Assembly: GCA_017858325.1 (NCBI GenBank)
Contig: JAFMBT010000013.1
Location: 1 to 45,209, forward strand
Reading direction: 5' to 3'
Source of the DNA: Candidatus Planktophila sp.
GTDB lineage: Bacteria; Actinomycetota; Actinomycetes; Nanopelagicales; Nanopelagicaceae
Length of the DNA: 45,209 bases
Part shown: positions 8,142 to 16,929 of the stretch, piece by piece
Position numbering within the stretch: position 1 is the stretch's first letter
Layout of the letters: every line of letters starts with the position of its first letter
Made by a program: the position numbers and the translations under genes
The notes under the pieces: model-generated
Told to the model about the DNA's origin: nothing
Databases searched by the model: none
The model's input: only the letters and a program-made list of their open reading frames with translations

Positions 8142-9005
8142 TTAACTCTCGTTCTGTCTGCGCAGAAATCGCTCAAGTTCGCGCGCGATTTCATCACCCG
8201 ATACATCTTTAAACTCTGCAGCATCCTTGCTCTCTTCCAAGGCCTTTACATATTCAGAGACTTCTGTGTCTTCTAGCGCCATCTCAGAGACTTCGTTCTC
8301 CCATTCTTGAGATTGATGAACGAGATCTGCGAGAGGAAGTGAAATTTCGAGGAAATCCTCAACTGCGTTAATGAGGGCTAGTGTTGCCTTAGGAGAGGGC
8401 GAGTTGGATGCATAGTGAGGTAGGCCAGCCCACAACGAGACACAGTCGATTTCTCTCTTGACGGCGCCGTCTGCAATTATTCCCAGAATGCCTGTGGGTC
8501 CTTCGTACTTACTAATCTCAACTCCAAGTCGAGCTGCGATATCAGGGTGTCCGCCGCTTCCACTGACAGATATTGGTCTCGTATGAGGAGCATCAGCCAA
8601 CATTGCTCCCAATGTTATTACTAAATCAACTTCAAGATCTTCTGCTAAATCTAGAAGTAGCGCTGTAAAGGTGCGCCACTTCATTGAAGGTTCAACTCCT
8701 AGAACTAGTACATAATCGTGATCAAGGTGAGGGGTATGAATCCCATATACCTGTGTCGAAGGCCAATTAATACTGCGGACCATTGATTCATCGACTGAAA
8801 TCATTGGTCGATTAACTTGAAAGTCATAAAAATCTTCAGCATCGTATTCAGCAATCAGAATAGCTTCTTGTGGAACTTCACTCTGATCTAAATTCTCGAG
8901 CAGATGAGTCAGTGCGCCTGTTGCCGCTTCGCCGGCATCACTCCAGCCAGAGAAGGCGACTATCATCGTTGGTCGCCTGAGGTGTGGGATCGTGAAAATC
9001 TCCAT
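8142..9005 (-). CDS. PAC2 family protein (proteasome-assembly-chaperone-like)
   Basis: A 287-residue PAC2-domain protein: N-terminal VAFSGWSDAGEAA segment, the central LITLGAMLADAPHTRP and LGIIADGAV motifs. The family name comes from similarity to eukaryotic proteasome assembly chaperone 2; in actinobacteria the role is unknown. The ATG at 9003-9005 is chosen because AAGGTGG lies 5 bases upstream; an in-frame GTG at 9014 would add three residues. It occupies the Rv2125 position next to metH. It is divergent from metH with only 29 bp between the two starts. The C-terminal 70 residues are Glu-rich and likely helical. Confidence 0.85.
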   Translation of the reverse strand: MEIFTIPHLRRPTMIVAFSGWSDAGEAATGALTHLLENLDQSEVPQEAILIAEYDAEDFYDFQVNRPMISVDESMVRSINWPSTQVYGIHTPHLDHDYVLVLGVEPSMKWRTFTALLLDLAEDLEVDLVITLGAMLADAPHTRPISVSGSGGHPDIAARLGVEISKYEGPTGILGIIADGAVKREIDCVSLWAGLPHYASNSPSPKATLALINAVEDFLEISLPLADLVHQSQEWENEVSEMALEDTEVSEYVKALEESKDAAEFKDVSGDEIARELERFLRRQNES

Positions 9006-9021
9006 ATCTCCCACCTTAAGG

Positions 9022-9027
9022 TAACCT
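9022..9027 (+). promoter_or_regulatory. Putative -10 element for leaderless metH mRNA
   Basis: TAACCT ends 7 bases before the GTG at 9035. The whole divergent PAC2/metH gap is 29 bp, too short for a cobalamin or SAM riboswitch on this side, so metH seems not to be riboswitch-controlled. Confidence 0.45.
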
Positions 9028-9034
9028 TTGCGTC

Positions 9035-12000
9035 GTGACGACTGCTAAAACACCCTCTGAGTTGAGAAAAGCTCTCGCTTCGCGCGTCGTAATCGCCGAT
9101 GGCGCAATGGGAACGATGCTCCAGGCAGCTGATCCGTCACTAGAGGATTTCCAGGGTCACGAGGGCTGTAACGAAATCCTCAATATTTCTCGCCCCGATG
9201 TTGTGCGCTCGGTACATGAGGAGTATCTCAAAGTTGGCGTTGATGCCATTGAGACAAACACTTTCGGCGCGAACTGGGCGAATTTAGCCGAATACGGGAT
9301 CGAAGATCGAATCTATGAACTGGCCTATGCCGGTGGAGTGATCGCTCGCGATGCAGCAGATGCATTTTCTACCCCTGAGAAACCACGATTCGTGTTGGGA
9401 TCTTTAGGGCCTGGAACTAAATTACCGAGTCTTGGGCACACCACCTACGCTTTTCTGAGGGATGCGTATAAGACAGCGTCGCAAGCGCTTGTCGATGCTG
9501 GCGCAGATGCCTTACTCATTGAGACAACACAGGACCTACTCCAGGCGAAAGCGGCGGTCAATGGTGCGCGTGCTGCAATTGATAAATCTCAACGCGATGT
9601 GATGCTGATTGCGCAGGTTACTGTTGAAACTACAGGCACCATGCTTCTTGGTTCTGAGATCGGTGCCGCACTCAATGCTCTCGAGCCACTTGATATCGAT
9701 CTGATTGGGCTCAACTGCGCAACTGGCCCAGCTGAAATGTCAGAACACTTGCGCTACCTGAGCAAGAATGCACGTTGCGCCATCTCAGTCATGCCTAATG
9801 CAGGGTTGCCGGTATTGGGCCCTAAAGGCGCGACATATCCGCTTGGACCAGTTGAATTAGCTGATGCGCTGGCGACTTTTGTCGACGATTATAAAATCAC
9901 ATTGATCGGTGGCTGTTGTGGAACTACCCCTGAACATCTGGCAGCAGTAGTGGGACGGCTTGATCGTAAAGAAGTTGCAGCGAGAAGAACATGGGCAGAT
10001 CCTGGTGCATCTTCACTTTATCAATATGTACCGTTCCGCCAAGATAACACATACTTAGCGATAGGCGAGCGAACAAATGCTAATGGTTCACGTGCGTTTC
10101 GTGATGCGCTCGTTGAAGAAAATTGGGAAACCTGCGTAGAGATCGCACGCGATCAGATTCGCGATGGCGCTCATATGCTTGACCTGTCGGTTGACTATGT
10201 AGGACGTAACGGCGTGAAAGATATGACCGAGATCGCTAAGCGATTCGCAACATCATCGACCTTGCCAATCATGCTTGATTCAACCGAGCCGGCAGTTCTA
10301 CAAGCTGGTCTAGAACAACTCGGCGGCCGCAGCGTCATCAACTCCGTTAATTATGAAGATGGAGATGGTCCGACATCACGCTTTGCGCGAATCATGCCTC
10401 TCGTTGTCGAACATGGTGCATCTGTAGTTGCTCTCACTATTGATGAAGAAGGGCAGGCGCGTACCGCTGAATGGAAATTGCGTGTTGCGCGACGGCTGAT
10501 CAAGGATCTCAATGAGAACTGGGGAATGAGTACCGGCGATATTCTGATCGACACCTTAACTTTTCCAATTGCAACGGGACAAGAAGAGACACGTCGTGAT
10601 GGGCTTGAGACGATTAGCGCTATCCGCTCTTTAAAGAGCGAATACCCTGATGTACAGACAACGTTAGGCGTAAGCAATGTCTCCTTCGGACTTAATCCGG
10701 CCGCGCGTGTTGTCCTTAACTCTGTTTTTCTGCATGAGTGCGTTCAGGCTGGTCTTGATTCAGCGATTGTTCATCCATCAAAGATCATGCCGCTCGCTCG
10801 AATCGACCAGGCACAGAAGGATGTCGCCCTCGACCTGATCTACGACCGCCGTAGATTCGACGGAGAAGATTGCATTTACGATCCTCTTAGCGCGTACTTG
10901 CAACTTTTCGAGGGCGTCGAACTAGCCGCCTCTCGCAATATAAGAGCGGCCGAGCTGGCGGCGCTTCCACTGGAAGAGCGACTACAGCGACGAATTATCG
11001 ATGGCGAAAAGGTAGGTCTTTCTGAGGATCTCGATCTCGCGATGGCTTCATCAATCGCACCACTGGCAATAATCAACGACCATCTTTTAGAAGGCATGAA
11101 AGTTGTGGGAGAGCTCTTCGGAAAGGGCGAGATGCAGCTTCCCTTTGTACTTCAATCTGCTGAAGTGATGAAGACCGCAGTCGCCTATCTTGAACCTCAT
11201 ATGGAGAAGGCCGATGACGAAGGTCGTGGCTCGATTCTTCTAGCAACGGTCAAGGGCGACGTGCACGACATTGGCAAGAATCTGGTTGACATTATTCTTT
11301 CAAATAACGGCTACCGAGTTGTCAATATTGGTATCAAGCAGACCATTAATCAGATTATCGATGCAGCGCAAGAATCTGAAGTTGATGCGATTGGAATGTC
11401 GGGTCTACTGGTCAAGTCAACTGTCATCATGCGCGAGAACTTAGAAGAGCTCACCTCTCGCAAGCTCGATCAGAAATGGCCGGTAATCCTCGGTGGCGCA
11501 GCGTTGACAAGAGCCTTTGTTGAAGTCGACCTAGCCGAAAGTTTCCCTGGTGAAGTCCGCTATGCCAGAGATGCCTTCGAGGGTTTACATCTCATGGATT
11601 CAATTATGGCGGTCAAGAAAGGTGTACCGGGGGCGGCTCTTCCCGCTTTACGTGAGCGAAAAGTGAAGGCGGTTGCAAAGGTAACAACTGATGAACTGAT
11701 CGATACGCAAAGAAGTGATGTCGCAATTGATTGCACAATACCGCCTCCACCCTTTTACGGATCAAGAATTATAAAGGGAATTCCACTGGCTGATTACGTG
11801 GGCATGCTTGATGAACGTGCGCTCTTTATGGGCCAATGGGGTCTTAAGGGAGCACGTGGCGAATATGAAGCAATGGTTGAGAACGAAGGTCGTCCTCGAT
11901 TACGTTCACTTCTCAATGATGTGCAATCGCAAGGATGGCTCAATGCCGCAGTCGTCTATGGTTATTTCCCTTGCGTGAGTGAAGGTAACGATTTAATCAT

Positions 12001-12532
12001 TCTGCATCACGAGGGCCCTGATAAGGGTAAAGAGCGCACTCGCTTCTCATTCCCGCGACAACGCCGTGACCGCAGACTCTGTCTCTCTGACTTTTTTGCC
12101 GCGAAAGACTCTGGAAAGATAGACACTGTCGCCTTCCACGTTGTCACTATGGGAAGCGTCGTCTCAGAGGCTGCTGCCAAATTATTTGCCGAAAACAAGT
12201 ATCGCGAATATATGGAGCTACACGGTCTATCAGTTCAGCTAACCGAGGCTCTCGCCGAGCACTGGCACGCCCGTATTCGCGAAGAACTTGAGGTTCGCAA
12301 TGAAGATGCGGCGGATCTAGCCGGGATTCTTGATCAGGGTTATCGAGGATCACGTTATTCATTTGGTTACCCAGCCTGTCCAGATATCGAACAGCAGGTC
12401 CAACTCTGTGAGTTACTAGAGCCAGGCCGAATCGGCGTCGATCTATCCGAGGAATTCCAACTTCATCCGGAGCAATCAACCTCTGCAATTATTGTTCACC
12501 ACCCAGAAGCAAAATACTTCAACGCGAATTAA
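9035..12532 (+). CDS. metH: Cobalamin-dependent methionine synthase
   Basis: A 1165-residue modular enzyme that transfers the methyl group of 5-methyltetrahydrofolate to homocysteine. All four modules are present in order. The homocysteine barrel carries zinc cysteines Cys228 and Cys294-Cys295 in GGCCGT. The pterin-binding barrel is at about 340-610. The B12 cap and Rossmann region have the cobalt-ligating His744 in KGDVHDIGKN. The C-terminal reactivation domain at about 880-1165 includes YFPCVSEGNDL. The GTG start lies 7 bases from a -10-like TAACCT without a Shine-Dalgarno. Presence of MetH means a cobalamin requirement for this route. It is the longest gene in the window and shows no truncation. 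Confidence 0.97.
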   Translation: MTTAKTPSELRKALASRVVIADGAMGTMLQAADPSLEDFQGHEGCNEILNISRPDVVRSVHEEYLKVGVDAIETNTFGANWANLAEYGIEDRIYELAYAGGVIARDAADAFSTPEKPRFVLGSLGPGTKLPSLGHTTYAFLRDAYKTASQALVDAGADALLIETTQDLLQAKAAVNGARAAIDKSQRDVMLIAQVTVETTGTMLLGSEIGAALNALEPLDIDLIGLNCATGPAEMSEHLRYLSKNARCAISVMPNAGLPVLGPKGATYPLGPVELADALATFVDDYKITLIGGCCGTTPEHLAAVVGRLDRKEVAARRTWADPGASSLYQYVPFRQDNTYLAIGERTNANGSRAFRDALVEENWETCVEIARDQIRDGAHMLDLSVDYVGRNGVKDMTEIAKRFATSSTLPIMLDSTEPAVLQAGLEQLGGRSVINSVNYEDGDGPTSRFARIMPLVVEHGASVVALTIDEEGQARTAEWKLRVARRLIKDLNENWGMSTGDILIDTLTFPIATGQEETRRDGLETISAIRSLKSEYPDVQTTLGVSNVSFGLNPAARVVLNSVFLHECVQAGLDSAIVHPSKIMPLARIDQAQKDVALDLIYDRRRFDGEDCIYDPLSAYLQLFEGVELAASRNIRAAELAALPLEERLQRRIIDGEKVGLSEDLDLAMASSIAPLAIINDHLLEGMKVVGELFGKGEMQLPFVLQSAEVMKTAVAYLEPHMEKADDEGRGSILLATVKGDVHDIGKNLVDIILSNNGYRVVNIGIKQTINQIIDAAQESEVDAIGMSGLLVKSTVIMRENLEELTSRKLDQKWPVILGGAALTRAFVEVDLAESFPGEVRYARDAFEGLHLMDSIMAVKKGVPGAALPALRERKVKAVAKVTTDELIDTQRSDVAIDCTIPPPPFYGSRIIKGIPLADYVGMLDERALFMGQWGLKGARGEYEAMVENEGRPRLRSLLNDVQSQGWLNAAVVYGYFPCVSEGNDLIILHHEGPDKGKERTRFSFPRQRRDRRLCLSDFFAAKDSGKIDTVAFHVVTMGSVVSEAAAKLFAENKYREYMELHGLSVQLTEALAEHWHARIREELEVRNEDAADLAGILDQGYRGSRYSFGYPACPDIEQQVQLCELLEPGRIGVDLSEEFQLHPEQSTSAIIVHHPEAKYFNAN

Positions 12533-12542
12533 CTCCCTTTCT

Positions 12543-13193
12543 ATGACATTTAAGGCTGCATTCTTTGATATGGATGGTCTCTTTCTTGATTCAGAACCGC
12601 AGTGGCACCTTTCCCAGCAAGAGATATGTGCGCGGTACGGATATTCCTGGGATGACGATGACCAACGAATTTGTATCGGTGGGCCCCTTTCTCGGGTCGG
12701 TGAGTACATATCGAAAGCATGTGCGCACGATATGACTGGTATCGAAGTTGTAGAGGAACTGACAGAGATGATGCTCGTCAAACTTTCTTCACATGCTCAG
12801 TTAATGCCGGGAGCTTTCGATGCGGTCAACCGAGTACGCGCGATTATGCCGGTAGCACTCGTGAGTGCGAGCCCACGTAATCTCATGGATGCCGCGCTTT
12901 CAACCCTGCCACGGGATTTTTTCTCTTTCACGATAAGTGCAGATGATGTGAAGAGAACTAAACCTTTTCCAGATCCTTACCTGATGGCGGCAGGGAGAAT
13001 GGACTTATCTCCAGATGAATGCGTCGTCTTTGAGGATTCTCCTACGGGAATATCTTCAGCTCTCGAAGCTGGGTGCGCCGTCGTCGCCGTTCCACATTAT
13101 GTGGATGTCATTGAAAAGAACAATCTCAAGGTTATTGAGACTCTCCATGCTGTTGATGGAGCAATGCTTAAAGATTTCTATTTGGCGATTTAA
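12543..13193 (+). CDS. HAD-superfamily hydrolase (beta-phosphoglucomutase/phosphatase-like)
   Basis: A 216-residue HAD subfamily IA protein. Motif I FFDMDGLFLDSEP supplies the nucleophile Asp9 and acid/base Asp11, motif II is the Ser in ALVSASP, Lys of KRTKPFPDPYL is motif III and VFEDSPTGI is motif IV. The cap domain falls between motifs I and II. The start is the ATG at 12543, 10 bp after metH; the open frame upstream overlaps metH and is ignored. Members hydrolyse small sugar or nucleotide phosphates, but the substrate here cannot be told. Its stop codon overlaps the stop of the convergent RecB-like nuclease gene by 4 bp. Confidence 0.88.
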   Translation: MTFKAAFFDMDGLFLDSEPQWHLSQQEICARYGYSWDDDDQRICIGGPLSRVGEYISKACAHDMTGIEVVEELTEMMLVKLSSHAQLMPGAFDAVNRVRAIMPVALVSASPRNLMDAALSTLPRDFFSFTISADDVKRTKPFPDPYLMAAGRMDLSPDECVVFEDSPTGISSALEAGCAVVAVPHYVDVIEKNNLKVIETLHAVDGAMLKDFYLAI

Positions 13194-13942
13194 TTGTATG
13201 CAGGACAGATTGTTTTGAAGAAACACCAATCGCACAGTTTGCTTGGTTTTGGTGGAAAATGGTCCTTGGCAATTGCTTCTATAATTTCATCAGCTATCTG
13301 AAGCAATTTCCTCTCGGTCGACAGTAACTCTTTCTCGTTGGGTGAACTCCGTACGCTACGCGCATCACTAAGATAATGGAGAACGAGAAGTGATGGGATT
13401 ACCCCATGCAATCGCCAGTACAAGAGCGCATAAACACGAAGCTGGAAGAGTGCTTTCTCCTCCCATCCAGGTTTAGGCGATTTCCCGCTTTTGTAATCAA
13501 CTATTCGCACTTCACCAGTTGGAGCGACATCGATACGATCAACGTAACCATGGAGGTAGATTTCGTTTGTCAGATCCTGTTCGAGATGCATTTCTCGATG
13601 AGTAGCATCGAATGACTCGGGTTTTTCGAGAATGAAATAGTTTTTTAGTAGAGCGCCAACTCGGTCAAGCCATTCCTTCTCATTGAGGACAAGTGTGGAA
13701 AGTTCAGGTTTTTGATTTACCTGATCCGCCCAGCGAGAAGGTGCCATAGTTGTTGCGCTATCGAGAGTGCGCTCTGGCGCAGGAAGATCAAAGAGGTCCT
13801 CGAGAATCGTATGTATCAAGGTCCCACGTTCAGCATCGATACTCGGTGGCTCCGGGAGAAGTTCGATCACCCGGTACTTATAGAGTCGAGGACAGTTATT
13901 AAATTCGCTCACTCGACTAGGGGAGAGACGAATCTGGGTCAC
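13190..13942 (-). CDS. RecB-family PD-(D/E)XK nuclease with predicted Fe-S cluster
   Basis: A 250-residue stand-alone nuclease of the RecB/Cas4/AddB-like type. Catalytic candidates are His44 (GTLIHTILEDL), Asp135 (GYVDRIDV), Asp149 and Lys151 (VDYKSGK) and a QLRVYALLY motif. Cys17 plus Cys237, Cys240 and Cys246 have the spacing of the Cas4/AddB 4Fe-4S cluster. No cas genes are nearby, so this is a housekeeping paralogue, equivalent in position to Rv2119 beside trmI. The start is GTG at 13940-13942, 7 bases after a TATCGT hexamer on the same strand. It is divergent from trmI. Confidence 0.87.
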   Translation of the reverse strand: MTQIRLSPSRVSEFNNCPRLYKYRVIELLPEPPSIDAERGTLIHTILEDLFDLPAPERTLDSATTMAPSRWADQVNQKPELSTLVLNEKEWLDRVGALLKNYFILEKPESFDATHREMHLEQDLTNEIYLHGYVDRIDVAPTGEVRIVDYKSGKSPKPGWEEKALFQLRVYALLYWRLHGVIPSLLVLHYLSDARSVRSSPNEKELLSTERKLLQIADEIIEAIAKDHFPPKPSKLCDWCFFKTICPAYN

Positions 13943-13949
13943 AGTGGTG

Positions 13950-13955
13950 ACGATA
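13950..13955 (-). promoter_or_regulatory. Putative -10 element for leaderless RecB-like nuclease mRNA
   Basis: TATCGT on the minus strand ends 7 bases before the GTG at 13942, with no Shine-Dalgarno. The same TATCGT hexamer with a GTG start occurs at scpA. Confidence 0.45.
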
Positions 13956-13981
13956 CCGCTACGGATACGGTCTTCTCGACA

Positions 13982-13987
13982 TAAGAT
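13982..13987 (+). promoter_or_regulatory. Putative -10 element for leaderless trmI mRNA
   Basis: TAAGAT ends exactly 6 bases before the GTG at 13994, without a Shine-Dalgarno. It is likely to drive the long trmI-pafB-pafC-tatA-tatC-helY run of tightly spaced genes. Confidence 0.5.
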
Positions 13988-13993
13988 ACGGCT

Positions 13994-14878
13994 GTGTCGA
14001 AATCTTCTGAAAACTCTATTTCGGGGGCGAGAACCCCTGGCTATTTCGCACTAGGGGATCGCATTCAACTGACAGATCCAAAGGGGAAGCTCTATAGCTT
14101 TACGATTACCGCAGGTAAAGAATGGCACACTCATAAAGGGTGGATAGTCCACGATGATTTAGTGGGATTGCCCGAAGGATCAGTGGTTTCCACCACCGCA
14201 GGTTTGAAGTTCACCGCATTTATTCCACTTCTTTACGACTATGTACTCTCGATGCCACGGGGTGCAACGATTGTCTATCCGAAAGATGCAGCGATGATTG
14301 TAGGGGTAGCCGATGTGTATCCGGGATCACGCGTACTAGAGGCCGGGGTCGGAAGCGGAGCATTGTCGCTCTCGATTCTCAGAGCGGTCGGAAGCGAAGG
14401 TCGGCTGCATTCTTTTGAACGACGTGATGACTTTGCTGAAATCGCACGGAAAAATGTCGCTGACTATTTCGGTACAGTCCCAGAGAATTGGTCACTGACA
14501 GTTGGCTCGGTGCAAGATACAGAGCATGAAGACAACTATGATCGCGTCATTCTTGACATGTTGGCACCATGGGAATGTGTGGAGATGGCTGCGAAAGTAC
14601 TTCGTCCAGGAGGGGTTTTTCTCGCTTATGTTGCAACAACCACACAACTTTCTGCGACAGCAGAGGCGCTGAAAAGCGATGGTCATTTCACTGAGCCAGA
14701 GAGCTCTGAGACGATCGTTCGCGGATGGCATCATGAAGGTTTAGCTGTGCGGCCACAGCAGAGAATGATCGGCCATACGGGATTCTTGATCCAGAGCAGA
14801 CGCATGGCACCGGGTGTAGATGTACTTGCTCGACGCAGAAGACCTGCGAAAGGTGCCTACGGTGTCGCGGAAGAGTGA
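13994..14878 (+). CDS. trmI: tRNA (adenine-58-N1)-methyltransferase
   Basis: A 294-residue SAM-dependent methyltransferase that forms m1A58 in the tRNA T-loop. The N-terminal small domain (about 1-90) and the Rossmann motif LEAGVGSGALS (residues 115-125) match TrmI, the Rv2118c family. GTG start 6 bases after TAAGAT. In most actinobacteria trmI is followed by arc/mpa, dop, pup, proteasome genes and pafA; here its 3' end instead overlaps pafB by 17 bp. The last residues (RRRRPAKGAYGVAEE) form a basic tail, and the final codons share DNA with the pafB start. Confidence 0.95.
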   Translation: MSKSSENSISGARTPGYFALGDRIQLTDPKGKLYSFTITAGKEWHTHKGWIVHDDLVGLPEGSVVSTTAGLKFTAFIPLLYDYVLSMPRGATIVYPKDAAMIVGVADVYPGSRVLEAGVGSGALSLSILRAVGSEGRLHSFERRDDFAEIARKNVADYFGTVPENWSLTVGSVQDTEHEDNYDRVILDMLAPWECVEMAAKVLRPGGVFLAYVATTTQLSATAEALKSDGHFTEPESSETIVRGWHHEGLAVRPQQRMIGHTGFLIQSRRMAPGVDVLARRRRPAKGAYGVAEE

Positions 14879-15788
14879 GCGGCTTGTTAATTTAACTATT
14901 GCACTTTTGGCAACAAAGCGATATCTAACAAAATCCGAGATTTTTCGCACAGTAGAGGGATATGAAGGAACTCTCGAAGCCAAGGAGAGAATGTTTGAGC
15001 GGGATAAAGATGATCTCAGAGGTCTCGGGATAGAAATTGAGTTAGGCAGCTTTGATCCACTCTTTGAGGATGAGGCGGGTTATCGAATCACCTCTTCCTC
15101 CTATCGATTGGATCTGGGTCCGCTCGATGGAAAAGATGTCGCATTGCTCTCTCTCGCAGCCTCGGCATGGTCGGGGGCAGCTTTAGAAGATGAGTCCACT
15201 TCGGCTTTAGTCAAGTTAGAATCAATCGGAGTTGATTCTGATGTTGAGTCTCTTTCGCTCTCACCACGTATTGGTGCCACTGACTCTCGATTTACTGCAA
15301 TAACAGATGCCATTATTCGTCGAGCAAACATTTCATTTGATTACATTTCCGCAGACCTTTCTATCAATCGACGTGAGTTACAACCATATGCTCTCCGAGG
15401 TAAATCAGGTTCCTGGTTTCTTATTGCCTATGATCTAGGTAAGTCCGAGCAACGCACATTCCGTTTAGATCGAATCTCAGGTGATGTTTCAGTAGCAAAG
15501 AAGGGTGCAAGCTTTAACCCACCTGAATTGATCGAAGAGAGTCAGCCTGAGGTAAAGCCACAAGCACGAGTGCTGCTGCGTAAGGGACGTGGTCATCAAT
15601 TTAGGGCTATCGCTGATTCGATAACCAGCGGAGATGAATGGGACGCTGTCGAGATACCATTTTTTTCAGAGGCCTGGCTCTTATCACTCATCCTTTGGCA
15701 TCGCGATGATGTCCTTCTTGTCGAGCCGGCCCATTTGAGAGCGAGAACAATAGATTTACTACATCAGGTGAGGGCACTTCATGGTTAA
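14862..15788 (+). CDS. pafB: PafB, WYL-domain transcriptional regulator subunit
   Basis: A 308-residue protein with an N-terminal winged HTH and a WYL domain containing the YDLGKSEQRTFRLDRIS segment. PafB pairs with PafC as the LexA-independent activator of the mycobacterial DNA-damage response. The GTG at 14862 is selected because it gives the family N-terminus (SRKSERLVNLTIALLATKRY) and has GAAAGG 8 bases upstream; an ATG at 14820 would overlap trmI by 59 bp. It overlaps trmI by 17 bp and pafC by 8 bp. Its usual partner gene pafA (Pup ligase) is not upstream. The WYL domain is thought to sense a nucleic-acid or nucleotide ligand. Confidence 0.92.
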   Translation: MSRKSERLVNLTIALLATKRYLTKSEIFRTVEGYEGTLEAKERMFERDKDDLRGLGIEIELGSFDPLFEDEAGYRITSSSYRLDLGPLDGKDVALLSLAASAWSGAALEDESTSALVKLESIGVDSDVESLSLSPRIGATDSRFTAITDAIIRRANISFDYISADLSINRRELQPYALRGKSGSWFLIAYDLGKSEQRTFRLDRISGDVSVAKKGASFNPPELIEESQPEVKPQARVLLRKGRGHQFRAIADSITSGDEWDAVEIPFFSEAWLLSLILWHRDDVLLVEPAHLRARTIDLLHQVRALHG

Positions 15789-16731
15789 GCGAACCTCTAC
15801 ACCCATTGAGCAGACAGCGCGGCTTCTTGATTTGGTTCCTTTTCTTTTAGCTCATCAAGGGATACCTGTTGAGCAATTGGCTGAACACTTTCGGGTCACG
15901 AAAGAGATCATTCTTGATGATTTAAACACATTGTGGATGTGTGGACTGCCTGGATACACGCCTCTAGAGCTGATAGATCTAGAGTTCGATTCAGGTTTTG
16001 TAACAATCAGGAATGCAGAACCGCTTGCAGAAGTGAGGGCGCTCGTCGGCTCCGAACTTGTTGCACTTGTACTAGGGCTTGATCTCTTAGCCACAGGTTC
16101 AAAGGATTTACCGATTGAGGTCAGAGAGAGAATTGAGAATCTTTCCATAAGAATTCGCAGCAAGATTGGAAGTGTAATTTCAGTGACCGATCGTGGTGAA
16201 TCTGAAGTGCGGGCGCTGATCGAGCAAGCAATCCGCAAGCGCGCTAGCGTTCGGATTCGGTATTTTTCTCCGCAGAAGGATGAAGTAAAAGATAGAACGA
16301 TTACACCCTTTGATTTCTTTCTTGAGGGAGCCTTTGAATACGTGCGAGCATTCTGTGATTCATCGCAAGGGGTAAGAACATTTCGCGTCGATCGGATACA
16401 GGAGATTTCGAAGAACTTTATTCTCCGATCTTCTACTCAATTATCAACTACTCCTACAGAGCCCATCGTCAGTACAGTCAGGATTACTCGAGGGGAAAGA
16501 TGGACCGCTGAATCCTTGGGTTTAGCTCTGGACGAATTTGTCGTGGGGGGAGTGCTTTCGCTCTCTGCCTACTCTGTCGATTGGATCACTCGTACTGTTC
16601 TCGCCTCTCAGGGAGATCTCGTCATCGACTCGCCCTCTCAAGCACGGAGGAGTATTGTTCAATCTCTCGATGCAACGCTAGCCCTTTATGAAGAGGGTGC
16701 GATAGCGTTAGCACCGAAGAACCGAATATGA
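15781..16731 (+). CDS. pafC: PafC, WYL-domain transcriptional regulator subunit
   Basis: A 316-residue paralogue of PafB with an N-terminal HTH (about 10-60, [20 protein letters not shown]) and a WYL region (about 140-220, including [20 protein letters not shown]). It forms the PafBC heterodimer that activates many DNA-repair genes in mycobacteria. Start ATG at 15781 inside the end of pafB, 8-bp overlap, consistent with stoichiometric coupled translation. It is followed after 10 bp by tatA, the standard order. Confidence 0.92.
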   Translation: MVKRTSTPIEQTARLLDLVPFLLAHQGIPVEQLAEHFRVTKEIILDDLNTLWMCGLPGYTPLELIDLEFDSGFVTIRNAEPLAEVRALVGSELVALVLGLDLLATGSKDLPIEVRERIENLSIRIRSKIGSVISVTDRGESEVRALIEQAIRKRASVRIRYFSPQKDEVKDRTITPFDFFLEGAFEYVRAFCDSSQGVRTFRVDRIQEISKNFILRSSTQLSTTPTEPIVSTVRITRGERWTAESLGLALDEFVVGGVLSLSAYSVDWITRTVLASQGDLVIDSPSQARRSIVQSLDATLALYEEGAIALAPKNRI

Positions 16732-16741
16732 AGGAGATCGT

Positions 16742-16924
16742 GTGAATCTGACCCAGCCAAGCCACATCCTGCTCGTACTTGTGGTCCTTATTCTGCTTTT
16801 TGGCGCTAAGCGTCTTCCTGACTCTGCACGTTCACTTGGACAGTCACTTCGTATATTCAAATCTGAAATGTCAGATAAGAAAGATGAGAAGAAGCCAGAC
16901 CAAGACGGACAAGCCTCCGCTTAA
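16742..16924 (+). CDS. tatA: Twin-arginine translocase subunit TatA
   Basis: A 60-residue protein with one N-terminal transmembrane helix (about 8-22), the [18 protein letters not shown] hinge and amphipathic helix, and a short charged tail rich in Asp, Lys and Glu. This is the TatA/E architecture, forming the pore for folded Tat substrates in the cytoplasmic membrane. GTG start with a clear AAGGAG Shine-Dalgarno at about 16734. It is followed 5 bp later by tatC. The tail is shorter than in many actinobacterial TatA proteins. Confidence 0.95.
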   Translation: MNLTQPSHILLVLVVLILLFGAKRLPDSARSLGQSLRIFKSEMSDKKDEKKPDQDGQASA

Positions 16925-16929
16925 TACCA

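Noticed and set aside
9006-9034. Cobalamin or SAM riboswitch before metH
   Set aside because: The divergent gap is only 29 bp, too short for an aptamer.
13190-13942. Cas4-like nuclease considered as a CRISPR component
   Set aside because: No Cas1, Cas2 or repeats nearby; its place beside trmI matches a housekeeping RecB-like protein.
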